64,000 nucleotides of DNA, taken from positions 19,501-83,500 of the forward strand of contig NZ_QUHR01000012.1 in the NCBI RefSeq assembly GCF_003479605.1, given 5' to 3'. The DNA is from Roseburia sp. AF12-17LB. Lineage in GTDB: Bacteria; Bacillota; Clostridia; Lachnospirales; Lachnospiraceae. A program made the position numbers and the translations under genes. The first letter of the stretch is position 1, and every line of letters begins with the position of its first letter. Under the pieces are notes generated by a model. It did not search any database. It was not told where the DNA came from and saw nothing but the letters and a program-made list of their open reading frames with translations. Shown piece after piece: positions 1 through 9,344 of this stretch.

Positions 1-4
1 TAAC

Positions 5-1423
5 ATGGAGAACAACGTAAAGATTTTTAATACCCTTACAAGAAAAGTAGAGACCTTTGTGCCAAACGAAGATGGCAAAGTGAAAATGTATACCTGCGGA
101 CCAACCGTATATCATTTTGCACATATCGGAAATCTGCGCAGCTATATTATGGAAGATGTATTAGAGAAAACACTTCGCTACGCAGGTTATGATGTAAAGC
201 GTGTCATGAACATAACAGACGTAGGACATCTTTCCAGTGATGCAGATACCGGTGAGGATAAAATGTTAAAGGGCGCAAAACGTGAGCACAAGACCGTTAT
301 GGAGATTGCAAAGTATTATACCGATGCATTCTTTTCCGATTGCTCCAAATTAAATATCAAACGTCCGGATGTGGTAGAGCCGGCAACCAATTGTATCCCG
401 GAATTTATTCATATGATAGAGGTACTTTTAGAGAAAGGCTATGCATATATTGCCGGAGAAAATGTATATTTTGATACATCAAAATTAGATGATTATTATG
501 TATTCTCCAGCCAGAGCGAAAAAGAGCTGATGGTAGGTGTCCGTGATGACGTATCTGAGGATGAAAATAAGCGCAATAAGAGTGATTTTGTATTGTGGTT
601 TACCAAGTCCAAATTCGATAACCAGGAACTGAAATGGGATAGTCCATGGGGCGTTGGTTATCCGGGCTGGCATATCGAGTGCTCCTGTATCAGCATGAAG
701 CATTTAGGCGAATATATGGATATTCACTGTGGTGGTGTGGATAATATTTTCCCACATCATACCAATGAGATTGCACAGAGTGAAGCATATCTGGGACATA
801 AATGGTGTAATTACTGGTTCCATGTGCATCATCTGAATGATAAATCAGGAAAAATGAGTAAATCCAAGGGAGATTTCCTGACCGTTTCCTTATTGGAAGA
901 AAAAGGTTATCTGCCGCTGGTATATCGTATGTTCTGTCTGCAGTCCCATTACAGAAAGCCATTGGAATTCTCTTATGAAGTAATGGATAATATGGAAAAT
1001 TCCTATGTAAAGCTTCGTAAGACCATTGCAAAACTGGATGCGTCTACAGAAGTAGAGCAGGATAAATTTGATGCATACAAAGAGAAATTCCTGCAGGCAT
1101 TAGAGGATGATTTAAATACTTCCATGGCACTGACTGTAGTATATGAAGTATTGAAAGCCGATATGACCGATGCAACCAAGCTTGCACTGGTAAAAGATTT
1201 TGATTATGTATTATCTCTTGATTTAGCAGCGGGAGAAGTGGCAAATCCTGCCGATGTAATCGATGCAGATTTAGAAGCATATGTATTAGAAAAAATCGAA
1301 GAGCGTAAGGCTGCAAAGAAAGAAAAAGATTTTGCCAAAGCAGACGCAATTCGTAATGAACTTTTGGAAAAAGGAATTGTCTTAGAGGATACCAGAGAGG
1401 GTGTAAAATGGAAAAAGGCATAG
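5..1423 (+). CDS. cysS: Cysteinyl-tRNA synthetase
   Basis: Class I aminoacyl-tRNA synthetase that charges tRNA-Cys with cysteine in the cytoplasm. The 472 residues match the usual family length of about 460-470. Cys31 in YTCGPTVY is the first zinc ligand, HIGN at residues 40-43 is the HIGH motif, WHIECS carries a further zinc cysteine, and KMSKS lies at 283-287. The C-terminal part is the helical anticodon-binding region. The ATG is at base 5, so its ribosome binding site is outside the window. Its last 16 bases overlap mrnC, suggesting translational coupling. The cysS-mrnC-rlmB-sigH order is that of B. subtilis, where yacP also lies between rlmB and sigH. Confidence 0.97.
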   Translation: MENNVKIFNTLTRKVETFVPNEDGKVKMYTCGPTVYHFAHIGNLRSYIMEDVLEKTLRYAGYDVKRVMNITDVGHLSSDADTGEDKMLKGAKREHKTVMEIAKYYTDAFFSDCSKLNIKRPDVVEPATNCIPEFIHMIEVLLEKGYAYIAGENVYFDTSKLDDYYVFSSQSEKELMVGVRDDVSEDENKRNKSDFVLWFTKSKFDNQELKWDSPWGVGYPGWHIECSCISMKHLGEYMDIHCGGVDNIFPHHTNEIAQSEAYLGHKWCNYWFHVHHLNDKSGKMSKSKGDFLTVSLLEEKGYLPLVYRMFCLQSHYRKPLEFSYEVMDNMENSYVKLRKTIAKLDASTEVEQDKFDAYKEKFLQALEDDLNTSMALTVVYEVLKADMTDATKLALVKDFDYVLSLDLAAGEVANPADVIDADLEAYVLEKIEERKAAKKEKDFAKADAIRNELLEKGIVLEDTREGVKWKKA

Positions 1424-1869
1424 ATTCCCATATCAAAGAATATTTTGACCTGCCAAAGGTGGATGTAGCAACCTACTCCCCTTTGGCACTTGCCTACATA
1501 GGAGATGGCATTTATGACCTTGTCATAAGAAGCATTGTAGTTGGAAAAGGCAATACCAAGGCATCCCGTCTGCATCAGACCACCAGCCATCTGGTGAAAG
1601 CACATGCACAGGCAACGATGATGGAGACACTGACTCCAATGCTTACGGAAGACGAAACGGAAATTTACCGCAGAGGCAGAAATGCCAAGTCTCCGACCAT
1701 GGCAAAAAACGCAACTATGTCAGATTATCGCCGTGCCACCGGCTTTGAAGCATTGATGGGCTATTTATATCTGACGGATCAGTTTGAGCGGATTTTGGAA
1801 CTGGCGAAAGAAGCAATCAGACACTATAATGTGAAGACCGGAAAGAATGATCTGGCAGGAGGAAAGTAG
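1408..1869 (+). CDS. mrnC: Mini-ribonuclease III
   Basis: Mini-III is a dimeric RNase III-type catalytic domain without a double-stranded RNA binding domain; in Bacillus it matures 23S rRNA ends. The 153-residue length is right for the family, and the catalytic signature LAYIGDGIYDLVIRS is near residue 30. It starts inside the end of cysS and is followed immediately by rlmB, another 23S rRNA gene, the order seen in other Firmicutes. Function is assigned from the motif plus this synteny. Confidence 0.93.
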   Translation: MEKGIDSHIKEYFDLPKVDVATYSPLALAYIGDGIYDLVIRSIVVGKGNTKASRLHQTTSHLVKAHAQATMMETLTPMLTEDETEIYRRGRNAKSPTMAKNATMSDYRRATGFEALMGYLYLTDQFERILELAKEAIRHYNVKTGKNDLAGGK

Positions 1870-1870
1870 A

Positions 1871-2635
1871 ATGGAAGAAATGCAGATGGAAAACACACAG
1901 GCAGAAAGCACGAAGATAGAAGGAAGAAATGCAGTTTTAGAAGCATTTCGTTCCGGAAAAACCATAGACAAGCTGTTTGTATTAGATGGCTGTAAAGACG
2001 GTCCCATTCAGACCATTTTAAGAGAAGCGAAAAAGCATGATACGCTGGTACAGTTTGTTGCAAAGGAACGTTTAGAGCAGTTGTCAGAGACGAAGAAGCA
2101 TCAGGGTGTCATTGCCATGGCAGCAGCATTTTCTTATGCAACGGTAGAAAATATTTTAGAAAATGCCAGAAGGAAAAATGAAGCACCATTTGTCATTTTG
2201 CTGGATAATATTGAAGATCCGCACAATTTGGGTGCAATTATCCGTACTGCCAATCTGGCAGGTGCCCATGGCGTCATTATTCCAAAGCGCCGTGCAGTGG
2301 GACTGACCGCTACCGTAGCAAAGGCTTCTGCAGGAGCCATTTATTATACACCGGTAGCAAAGGTAACCAATCTTACCAATACCATCCGGGAATTAAAGGA
2401 GCAGGGCATGTGGTTTGTCTGTGCAGATATGGGTGGCACAACCATGTATGATCTGGATTTAAAAGGTTCTATCGGACTGGTTATCGGAAATGAAGGAGAA
2501 GGTGTCAGCAAATTAGTAAAAGAAAACTGTGACTTTGTGGCATCGATTCCAATGAAGGGAGATATTGACTCCTTAAATGCATCGGTAGCAACAGGTGTTT
2601 TAGCTTATGAAATTGTAAGACAGAGATTAAGTTAA
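1871..2635 (+). CDS. rlmB: 23S rRNA 2'-O-methyltransferase, TrmH/SpoU family (RlmB)
   Basis: SpoU-family 2'-O-ribose methyltransferase (254 residues), predicted to modify G2251 of 23S rRNA. The N-terminal substrate-binding domain begins with EGRNAVLEAFRSG. The SAM-binding knot follows with NIEDPHNLGAIIRTA (motif 1), IGNEGEGVS (motif 2) and SLNASVATGVLAYE (motif 3). The frame is open from 1847, but the ATG at 1871 follows GGAGGAAAG at good spacing and is chosen. That ATG lies just after the mrnC stop. The family also contains TrmH-type tRNA enzymes, but the domain layout and synteny favour RlmB. Confidence 0.93.
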   Translation: MEEMQMENTQAESTKIEGRNAVLEAFRSGKTIDKLFVLDGCKDGPIQTILREAKKHDTLVQFVAKERLEQLSETKKHQGVIAMAAAFSYATVENILENARRKNEAPFVILLDNIEDPHNLGAIIRTANLAGAHGVIIPKRRAVGLTATVAKASAGAIYYTPVAKVTNLTNTIRELKEQGMWFVCADMGGTTMYDLDLKGSIGLVIGNEGEGVSKLVKENCDFVASIPMKGDIDSLNASVATGVLAYEIVRQRLS

Positions 2636-2647
2636 CAGGAGAGAGAG

Positions 2648-3244
2648 ATGCAATCTTATCAGAATATGAGTGATGAGGAATTAATTGCAGCACTTCGTAG
2701 TGGTGAAAAAGAAATTACAGATTATCTGATGGACAAATACAAGAGTCTGGTTAAGAAAAAAGCAAAAGCACTTTATCTCATTGGTGGTGAGACGGACGAT
2801 TTGATTCAGGAGGGAATGATTGGTCTGTTTAAAGCTGTCCGGGATTATCAGCCGGATAAAGACAGCAGCTTTTTTCATTTTGCAGACCTTTGTATTGCAA
2901 GGCAGATGTATACAGCGGTGGAGGCTTCCAATCGGAAAAAGCATGCACCGCTCAATTCGTATGTACCACTTTATGCAGATAGTGAGGATTCGGAAGGCAG
3001 GAATCTGGCGGATGTGTTGGAGACTATAGATGAGGCGAATCCGGAGAATTTATTTATCAGTCAGGAAGACCGGGAAGATTTCAAGCGGAAAGTAAATGAA
3101 ACTTTAAGCAAAATGGAACAGGAAGTGTTGTCGTATTATCTGCAGGGCTTTCGCTATGAGCAGATTGCAGAAGCTATGGGAAAAGAGCCGAAGGCTGTGG
3201 ATAATGCGTTGCAGCGTTTAAAGAAGAAGTTGAAAGGGAAGTAA
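2648..3244 (+). CDS. sigH: RNA polymerase sigma factor SigH (sporulation, transition state)
   Basis: Sigma-70 family factor of 198 residues. Region 2 includes DDLIQEGMIGLFKAVRDYQ, which contacts core polymerase and the -10 element. Region 4 at the C-terminus ends in an HTH (YEQIAEAMGKEPKAVDNALQR). Size and position after rlmB match SigH of Bacillus and Clostridia, which directs early sporulation and competence genes. The ATG has AGGAGAG upstream and lies 12 nt after rlmB. The name rests mainly on synteny plus length; another sigma factor of this subfamily is possible but less likely. Confidence 0.87.
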   Translation: MQSYQNMSDEELIAALRSGEKEITDYLMDKYKSLVKKKAKALYLIGGETDDLIQEGMIGLFKAVRDYQPDKDSSFFHFADLCIARQMYTAVEASNRKKHAPLNSYVPLYADSEDSEGRNLADVLETIDEANPENLFISQEDREDFKRKVNETLSKMEQEVLSYYLQGFRYEQIAEAMGKEPKAVDNALQRLKKKLKGK

Positions 3245-3248
3245 CAGC

Positions 3249-5420
3249 ATGAAAAATATCATTCACATTTTTCGTAAGGACGTAAGAGGACTTTGCAGGA
3301 ATTTTTTCGCACTGGTCATTGCAATCGGATTGTGTTTTATTCCATCTTTGTATGCATGGTTTAATATTTATTCCAACGAGGATCCTTATGCCAACACCGG
3401 AAATATCTATATTGCAGTGGCATCTGAAGATGAAGGAATGAAATTAGAGGATGGCACAACCGTCAACATGGGTGCTCAGGTGATGGAGCAGTTGAAGGAG
3501 AATAAGTCCATAGGCTGGCAGTTTGTAGACAGCTCTGATGAAGCAATCAGCGGAGTAGAAAGTGGAAAATATTATGCGGCAGTAGTTATAAGTGACCGTT
3601 TTTCCGAGAGCATGTTCAGTATTTTTACAGAAGGTCTGGAGAATCCGACCATTACATATTATGAGAATGAGAAGAAAAATGCCATTGCAACGAAAATTAC
3701 CGATACTGCAGTGAGCACATTAAAGTCCAGTATCAATGAGACATTTCTTGAGACAGCGGCAAGTGCCATGTTTGCCCAGATGGATAATCTTTCTGAGAAA
3801 ATAAGTGAAGATGGCGGTGTGGATGGATTCCGCCAGAAATTAGAGCAGCTCAGCCAGAATTTAAAGGACTATGATGCCATGATAGACAGCTTCCTATCCG
3901 GAAATGAAGAACTGAGCGCAGGGATTGATGAAGCCAATTCCAGTGTGTCAAAGGTGGAAGATAAAATTGATTCAGCTGTAAATTCCCTAAATGGAACAAA
4001 GACACAATTAGACAGTACGGATACTACACTTTCAGATTTTTCCAAGAATGTGGAGACAACCTTAACGGATATTGAGAATTCTTTGAATAAGATTTCAACG
4101 GATATTACCAATGCCGGGCTGGGAGATTCTGCCAAGAAGACAACTGAAAGTATTGAGACAACAACGGATGATATTAAGACTTTAAATGACCAGTTGCAGT
4201 CGCTTTATGGAGCAATCAGTGGACTCAAGACAGATGAGAGCTTTACGGACGAGCAGAAAACGGATATGGATGATGTGATGTCACAGATTGATGCGTTGAA
4301 GCAGGATGCAGAAGAAATGCAGAAGCTTTTAGAGACACTGATGCCGGACAATGCATCAGATGCAGTAAAAGATGCGGTAGATACTGTGACAGGCGGAATG
4401 AATACAGCATTGTCTACCTGCAGCAAGACCATTGAAAATATGAAGAATGTATACACCAATAATCTGGTGCCTGGAGTATCCGGAATATTGGATACGGCAT
4501 CCCAGATACTGGTCAATGTAACCAATCTTTTGAATAATCTGAATAATACATTAGGTGACATGGAAACCATTTTCGATGGAACCTTAGATATGGTAGATGC
4601 TACAGATGAAAGCTTTACACAGATTCAGACATTGCTGAAGACCTGTGATACAAAGATAGAAGAGGCAATCAGCAAGCTGAATGAAGCATCGGAAGATGAA
4701 CAGATGCAGATTATCATGGAACTTTTGGGCGGCGATCCGGAATCCTATGGTAAATTCTTTGCACAGCCGGTAAAAGTGGAGACAAAGCAGGTTTATGAGA
4801 TTAAAAATTATGGTTCTGCGGTAGCACCATTTTATACGACATTGGCACTCTGGGTAGGCGGTATCGTACTGGTTTCCCTGATTAAGGTGAAGGCTTCTGA
4901 GAAGGATCTGACGAATCCGAAGCGTTATCAGCTTTTCCTTGGAAGATATCTCATTTTCTTTGTGATGGGACAGATACAGGCATTGATTATTGTGCTGGGT
5001 AATATTTATCTGCTACATTGTCAGGTGAAGAATCCGGTATTGTTCTGGTTTGCGGCGTCGCTGACGAGCTTTACCTTTACCTTATTAATCTATGCGCTGA
5101 CACTTTCCTTTGGCGATATCGGAAAAGCACTGGTGGTTGTAATGGTCGTTATCCAGATTGCAGGTTCCGGTGGAACGTATCCGATAGAGATATTGCCAGA
5201 ATTTTACCGGCGGGTATATATTTTCTTCCCATTCCCATATGCCATTAATGCCATGCGTGAAACCATTGGCGGCATGTATGGCGGAGCCTATGAGAAGAAT
5301 CTGGCAGAGCTTCTGATTTTCGCAGCAGCGGCATTGTTAATCGGACTGCTGATTCGCGTACCATTTATGGGTATCAATCATTTCGTGGAAAAGCGAATGA
5401 AAGATACGAAGATGATGTAA
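3249..5420 (+). CDS. YhgE/Pip family membrane protein (first copy)
   Basis: 723-residue membrane protein of the YhgE/Pip family. An N-terminal transmembrane helix (about residues 16-36) is followed by an extracellular domain of nearly 480 residues, largely coiled-coil with many Asp/Thr/Ser heptads. From about residue 520 there is a block of five or six transmembrane helices, including YGSAVAPFYTTLALWVGG and the FFPFPYAINAMRETIGGMYGG signature. Relatives include the lactococcal phage infection protein Pip and ABC-2-type permeases; the substrate is unknown. It is homologous to the protein at 5847 and starts 4 nt after sigH. Confidence 0.9.
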   Translation: MKNIIHIFRKDVRGLCRNFFALVIAIGLCFIPSLYAWFNIYSNEDPYANTGNIYIAVASEDEGMKLEDGTTVNMGAQVMEQLKENKSIGWQFVDSSDEAISGVESGKYYAAVVISDRFSESMFSIFTEGLENPTITYYENEKKNAIATKITDTAVSTLKSSINETFLETAASAMFAQMDNLSEKISEDGGVDGFRQKLEQLSQNLKDYDAMIDSFLSGNEELSAGIDEANSSVSKVEDKIDSAVNSLNGTKTQLDSTDTTLSDFSKNVETTLTDIENSLNKISTDITNAGLGDSAKKTTESIETTTDDIKTLNDQLQSLYGAISGLKTDESFTDEQKTDMDDVMSQIDALKQDAEEMQKLLETLMPDNASDAVKDAVDTVTGGMNTALSTCSKTIENMKNVYTNNLVPGVSGILDTASQILVNVTNLLNNLNNTLGDMETIFDGTLDMVDATDESFTQIQTLLKTCDTKIEEAISKLNEASEDEQMQIIMELLGGDPESYGKFFAQPVKVETKQVYEIKNYGSAVAPFYTTLALWVGGIVLVSLIKVKASEKDLTNPKRYQLFLGRYLIFFVMGQIQALIIVLGNIYLLHCQVKNPVLFWFAASLTSFTFTLLIYALTLSFGDIGKALVVVMVVIQIAGSGGTYPIEILPEFYRRVYIFFPFPYAINAMRETIGGMYGGAYEKNLAELLIFAAAALLIGLLIRVPFMGINHFVEKRMKDTKMM

Positions 5421-5439
5421 GAGAGCAGGTGAAGAGCAG

Positions 5440-5832
5440 ATGGAAAAGAAAGAAGATTATGAAAAGCTTTATGACATGCTTTTAGGCTATGAGAAGGAGA
5501 TTCATAAGAAGAACCAGAAACGTATCCGCATCGGATTGCGGTGCCTTATCATTATTCCACTGATTTTCCTGGCATTGTTATTCTGGACAGAAAGCTCAAA
5601 AATTGTATTTTTGATTCTGTGGATTGTATCGCTGTTTATTCTGGCAGGATATTTAATTTTCGTAGAATATTCGGACTATAAATTACAGGAAAAATTAAAT
5701 GAGATTTCTAACCGGGAGCAGCAGGAGAGAGATGCACTGATTGGTGATGGAATTGCCCAGGTAGAAGAACGGATTCGTACCGTACTTCAGACGGCAGAGC
5801 AGGAACTTTTAACGGATAGCACAAAGGAGTAG
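5440..5832 (+). CDS. Small two-helix membrane protein between YhgE paralogues
   Basis: 130 residues. A charged N-terminal segment (KKEDYEKLYDMLLGYEKEI) is followed by two adjacent transmembrane helices (about residues 30-48 and 52-72) and a basic/acidic C-terminal helix likely to be cytoplasmic. I recognise no family. It lies 19 nt after one YhgE/Pip gene and 14 nt before the other, so it is probably co-transcribed and may act with them. The start is the first ATG after the previous stop, with GGTGAAG upstream. Confidence 0.8.
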   Translation: MEKKEDYEKLYDMLLGYEKEIHKKNQKRIRIGLRCLIIIPLIFLALLFWTESSKIVFLILWIVSLFILAGYLIFVEYSDYKLQEKLNEISNREQQERDALIGDGIAQVEERIRTVLQTAEQELLTDSTKE

Positions 5833-5846
5833 CAGAGGGATAACAC

Positions 5847-7988
5847 ATGAAAAATATTTTTAGAATCTTTTATCAGGATTTTAAGAGAGTCAGCACCAAT
5901 GTGGTAGCAGTGGTTATTGTAATAGGTCTTTCTATTATTCCGTCACTGTACGCATGGTTTAATATATTGTCCAACTGGGACCCGTATGGACCGGAATCTA
6001 CATCAAATCTTAAGATAGCAGTATATTCCGCAGATGAGGGAATTGACATGGGAGGTCTGTCTTTAAATATCGGAGACAGCGTCATTGATGCCCTGAAAGC
6101 CAATCAGACTATGGGCTGGCAGTTTACTGATACCATGGATGAAGCAACCGACGGTGTATACAGCAGTGAATATTATGCGGCACTGATTATTCCGGAGGAT
6201 TTCTCCGAGAAAATGATAAGCTTCCTTAACGGAGAAGTACAGAATCCGCAGATTATTTATTATGAAAATGAGAAGAAAAATGCCATTGCACCAAAGATTA
6301 CATCCAAGGCAAAAACGGCAGTACAGGAGCAGGTTAATGCAACCTTTGTCAGCACTCTGGCAGAAGTCATGTTAAAGGTAAATGATGTCATGGTAGAAAA
6401 TGGAATGGATTCCGGCTCTATGATGAATCTTTTCCTGACACAGCTTAATGATTTAAGCGGAGATTTGGACGGCTATATTGCATTGCTAAATTCTTTTGTC
6501 AGCATTACCAATTCGGCATCCAGCCTGATTGATACGACACAGGTTATGCTGCCGAATCTGAATACGATGGTAGATGATGGTTCGAATACGGTAAATACCA
6601 TGCAGGGAGCATTGAATTCCGGCAGCCTTAATGCCAGTGCTTTGGCTGAGGTTATTTCAGCAAATCTTAATACAGCAGCCGACAGCCTTGACAATATCAA
6701 TACGCTGATACAGAATGCCTTAGATCAGTTGGATAACTATGGTGATTTATCTTCCGGCGGACTGCAGAGCGCAATTAATATGATGCCGCTGATCCGTCAG
6801 TTATTTGAAAACAGTGTGGCAGACTGGAAGGATGATGAAAGTGTTTCCGGTCAGATTGCAGAAATCGAAGCACAGTTAGATAAAATTGAAGCAGATTTAA
6901 ACAGTGTCCAGAATAATGTCACAGATTTAAATACTGCAAAGGATACTTTAAACACTGAAATATCTACCGAAATAACTTCCTGTAAGACCAAAATAAAAGC
7001 TTTAAAAGATACGTTTGACTATTCGGTAAAAGGTCAGCTGGAGACAACCATTCAGTCCATGCAGGGGTCGCTGAATCAGACACAGGCAATTTTAAATGGT
7101 GTCGATGGAGATTTTGATGAAGTATCGGAAGTGTTGGATGCTTATAGTGAAACCCTCGATAAGGGAAATGAAAGCTTAAGTGATTCACTGGCAGCAGCAC
7201 AGGAAATGAAGACCGGACTTGACAGTGTGATTACAAGTCTCAGTGCTCTGGAAATCAGTGACCAGTATCAGGCTTTGATGAAAATTTTAGAGACCGACCC
7301 GACTTTGTTAGGAGATTTCTTATCTTCTCCGGTCAATATGGAGACGAAAGAGATTTATCCGATTTCCAATTATGGTTCGGCAATGTCACCGTTCTATACG
7401 GTACTGGCATTGTGGGTAGGTGCGTTGATTCTGGTGGCAATCATTCATGTAAAGGTACTTCCGGATGAGAAAATACCGGATGCAAAACCTTACCAGAAAT
7501 TCTTTGGAAGATATATTACATTCTTCCTGATTGGACAGGTGCAGGCATTGATTACTGCACTGGGAGATTTGTTTTATATTAAGATACAATGCCATAACCC
7601 ATTCTTATTCTGGCTTGCCTGCGCATGCTGCAGCTTTGTATTTACCTTATTTATGTATGCATTAACGGTAGCCTTTGAAAATGTCGGAGAGGCTTTGGCG
7701 GTAGTCATTATGGTTATCCAGGTAGCAGGAGCAGGCGGTTCCTTCCCAATCGAAGTACTGCCGGCAATCTATCAGCGGATTTACCGTTTCTTCCCATTCC
7801 CTTATGGAATGGATGCCCTGCGGGAGACCATCGGTGGTATGTATGGAATGACTTATTGGAAATGCCTCGGCATCTTGGGCATCTATATTATAATTTCACT
7901 TCTGATTGGACTTGTAATTGCAGTTCCGTTCCGGAAGTTAAATATGAAGATTGAGCATAGCAAAGAAAAATCTGACATTATGCTGTAG
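5847..7988 (+). CDS. YhgE/Pip family membrane protein (second copy)
   Basis: 713-residue paralogue of the protein at 3249, with the same plan: one N-terminal helix, a long coiled-coil extracellular domain, and a C-terminal membrane block from about residue 508 (YGSAMSPFYTVLALWVGA) ending with FFPFPYGMDALRETIGGMYG. N- and C-terminal ends are clearly similar between the copies, while the extracellular middles differ strongly. This suggests a heteromeric pair whose external domains have specialised. Last gene of the run; the tRNA-Thr promoter follows at once. Confidence 0.9.
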   Translation: MKNIFRIFYQDFKRVSTNVVAVVIVIGLSIIPSLYAWFNILSNWDPYGPESTSNLKIAVYSADEGIDMGGLSLNIGDSVIDALKANQTMGWQFTDTMDEATDGVYSSEYYAALIIPEDFSEKMISFLNGEVQNPQIIYYENEKKNAIAPKITSKAKTAVQEQVNATFVSTLAEVMLKVNDVMVENGMDSGSMMNLFLTQLNDLSGDLDGYIALLNSFVSITNSASSLIDTTQVMLPNLNTMVDDGSNTVNTMQGALNSGSLNASALAEVISANLNTAADSLDNINTLIQNALDQLDNYGDLSSGGLQSAINMMPLIRQLFENSVADWKDDESVSGQIAEIEAQLDKIEADLNSVQNNVTDLNTAKDTLNTEISTEITSCKTKIKALKDTFDYSVKGQLETTIQSMQGSLNQTQAILNGVDGDFDEVSEVLDAYSETLDKGNESLSDSLAAAQEMKTGLDSVITSLSALEISDQYQALMKILETDPTLLGDFLSSPVNMETKEIYPISNYGSAMSPFYTVLALWVGALILVAIIHVKVLPDEKIPDAKPYQKFFGRYITFFLIGQVQALITALGDLFYIKIQCHNPFLFWLACACCSFVFTLFMYALTVAFENVGEALAVVIMVIQVAGAGGSFPIEVLPAIYQRIYRFFPFPYGMDALRETIGGMYGMTYWKCLGILGIYIIISLLIGLVIAVPFRKLNMKIEHSKEKSDIML

Positions 7989-7995
7989 AAAAGTA

Positions 7996-8024
7996 TTGAC
8001 AATCATAGCTCTCTATAGTATAGT
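7996..8024 (+). promoter_or_regulatory. Sigma-A type promoter of tRNA-Thr
   Basis: TTGACA at 7996-8001 and TATAGT at 8019-8024, separated by 17 nt. The predicted start is about 25 nt before the tRNA. This is one of the best consensus promoters in the window. Confidence 0.85.
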
Positions 8025-8055
8025 ATTACAAGTCGGGATTAGTTCCGACAGAATT

Positions 8056-8128
8056 GCTGGCATGGCTCAGTCGGTAGAGCGTCGCATTGGTAGTGCGGAG
8101 GTCACGGGTCCGATTCCCGTTGCCAGCT
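8056..8128 (+). tRNA. tRNA-Thr (anticodon GGT)
   Basis: 73-nt cloverleaf. The acceptor stem GCTGGCA pairs with TGCCAGC, and the D-arm GCTC/GAGC is present. The anticodon stem TCGCA/TGCGG encloses loop TTGGTAG, which gives anticodon GGT (reads ACC/ACT). The T-arm is ACGGG/CCCGT with TTCGATT-type loop bases. CCA is not encoded. It has its own promoter and terminator. Confidence 0.95.
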
Positions 8129-8136
8129 TAACTAGA

Positions 8137-8180
8137 AAAAAGGCTGTAATCCTTGATTTTTCAAGGGTTACAGCCTTTTT
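8137..8180 (+). terminator. Terminator after tRNA-Thr
   Basis: AAAGGCTGTAATCCTTG pairs with the near-complementary CAAGGGTTACAGCC around a short T-rich loop, followed by TTTTT. Confidence 0.9.
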
Positions 8181-8397
8181 GGTGATTATGCAAATCGCAT
8201 AAAACATATTAACATCCGAGTCTGAATAATTTGCAGATTGTGTTAAATAACTCGGAACAGCTATTGAAATTAAAACACATAGTTTCGTCCTCCTTATTTT
8301 CTTTGAAATCATGTCTTAGCTAAGTACAAATGAATTGTAACAAGTCTGTAACATTTTCGCAATAGGAGTACATTGGAAACATGGGAAATATCTGGCC

Positions 8398-9141
8398 TTA
8401 GGATAAGCCGGGAGGAGTTGGCTCTTTCTCAAGCTTTGCAAACCAGCTATTAACGGCCTTGCTTACCTCGTCACGTTTACGAAAAGGAATCTGCACAATG
8501 GAGTGGTCTTCCATAATAAGGTCGTGCTGCAGAATTCCAGTGACATGGTTTAGGTTTACCAGATAGCTGCGGCCAACCGGAAGAAAACAGGCAACAGAGG
8601 CAAAGTCCTCGGTAAGCTGTGTCAGGTTTCCGGGAATCGTAAAAGTCTCTGATATAGCGTGCAGCAGGACATTGTGCTGCCCGGTTTCAAAAAAGAGAAT
8701 ATCTGAGTAAGGAAGAGAATATTCCTTCCTACGGACAGAAAAGGTAAATACTTCATTGGATTCCTCTAAAAGCGTATCGCAGCGGCTCATGGCATTGAGA
8801 AAATCTGTGTGTGAGTAAGGTTTTTGCAGATAGTAAAGAGCATTTACCTCATAGCTTGCCATGGCATGTTCCGTAGAAGAAGTGGTGAAAATAATGCCAC
8901 CTTCATAGCCCAGTGAACGAAGGATACGTGCTGTTTCCACACCATCCTGGTTATTCATATAGATATCTAAAAACAGCAGAACCGGATAACGCTTTTCTTC
9001 CTTATAATATTGAATCATCTCTTCGCCCGAAGAAAAAAGTAGAATCTCCATATTACAATGATGTTTCGTGGCATATGTATTCAGATGATGTTTCAGCCGT
9101 AAGGCATCGCTTTCAGAATCTTCGCATAAGTAAATCTGCAT
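8398..9141 (-). CDS. LytTR-family response regulator (orphan)
   Basis: 247-residue response regulator. The receiver domain (about 1-120) has the phospho-acceptor in FLDIYMNNQDG and acidic residues in YLCEDSESD. A LytTR DNA-binding domain follows (about 140-235: FSVRRKEYSLPYSDILFFET and VGRSYLVNLNHVTGI). The frame is open to 9198, but the ATG at 9141 follows AGGAGA at good spacing. No histidine kinase lies beside it. It is transcribed divergently from the surface-protein gene at 9345, the most obvious candidate target. LytTR regulators often control surface, bacteriocin or virulence functions. Confidence 0.88.
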   Translation of the reverse strand: MQIYLCEDSESDALRLKHHLNTYATKHHCNMEILLFSSGEEMIQYYKEEKRYPVLLFLDIYMNNQDGVETARILRSLGYEGGIIFTTSSTEHAMASYEVNALYYLQKPYSHTDFLNAMSRCDTLLEESNEVFTFSVRRKEYSLPYSDILFFETGQHNVLLHAISETFTIPGNLTQLTEDFASVACFLPVGRSYLVNLNHVTGILQHDLIMEDHSIVQIPFRKRDEVSKAVNSWFAKLEKEPTPPGLS

Positions 9142-9267
9142 AATTATTCTCCTGTATATAAAAAGTAAAAAACACCGGATACGAAACAAGTATAACATAT
9201 TGAAAGAAAATAAAAATCATTTTTTATCGACAATCAGGAAGATAAAATCACAATTTGGAAGAATTGG

Positions 9268-9296
9268 TTGCAAAATTTTAAGCGTTTTCTTAAGAT
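9268..9296 (+). promoter_or_regulatory. Putative promoter of the surface-protein gene
   Basis: TTGCAA (9268-9273) and TAAGAT (9291-9296) with a 17-nt spacer, upstream of the ATG at 9345. Two TTAAG elements occur inside it, 12 nt apart start to start (9279 and 9291), a spacing that could suit a LytTR dimer. This is inference only. Confidence 0.45.
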
Positions 9297-9344
9297 AGAA
9301 ACTGTGTGAACAAAAGAAATAGAAATAAAAAAAGGAGAGGAAAT

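Noticed and set aside
8067..8312. Minus-strand frame across tRNA-Thr(GGT)
   Set aside because: Also an antisense tRNA artefact (LATGIGPVTSALPMRR) without a start signal.
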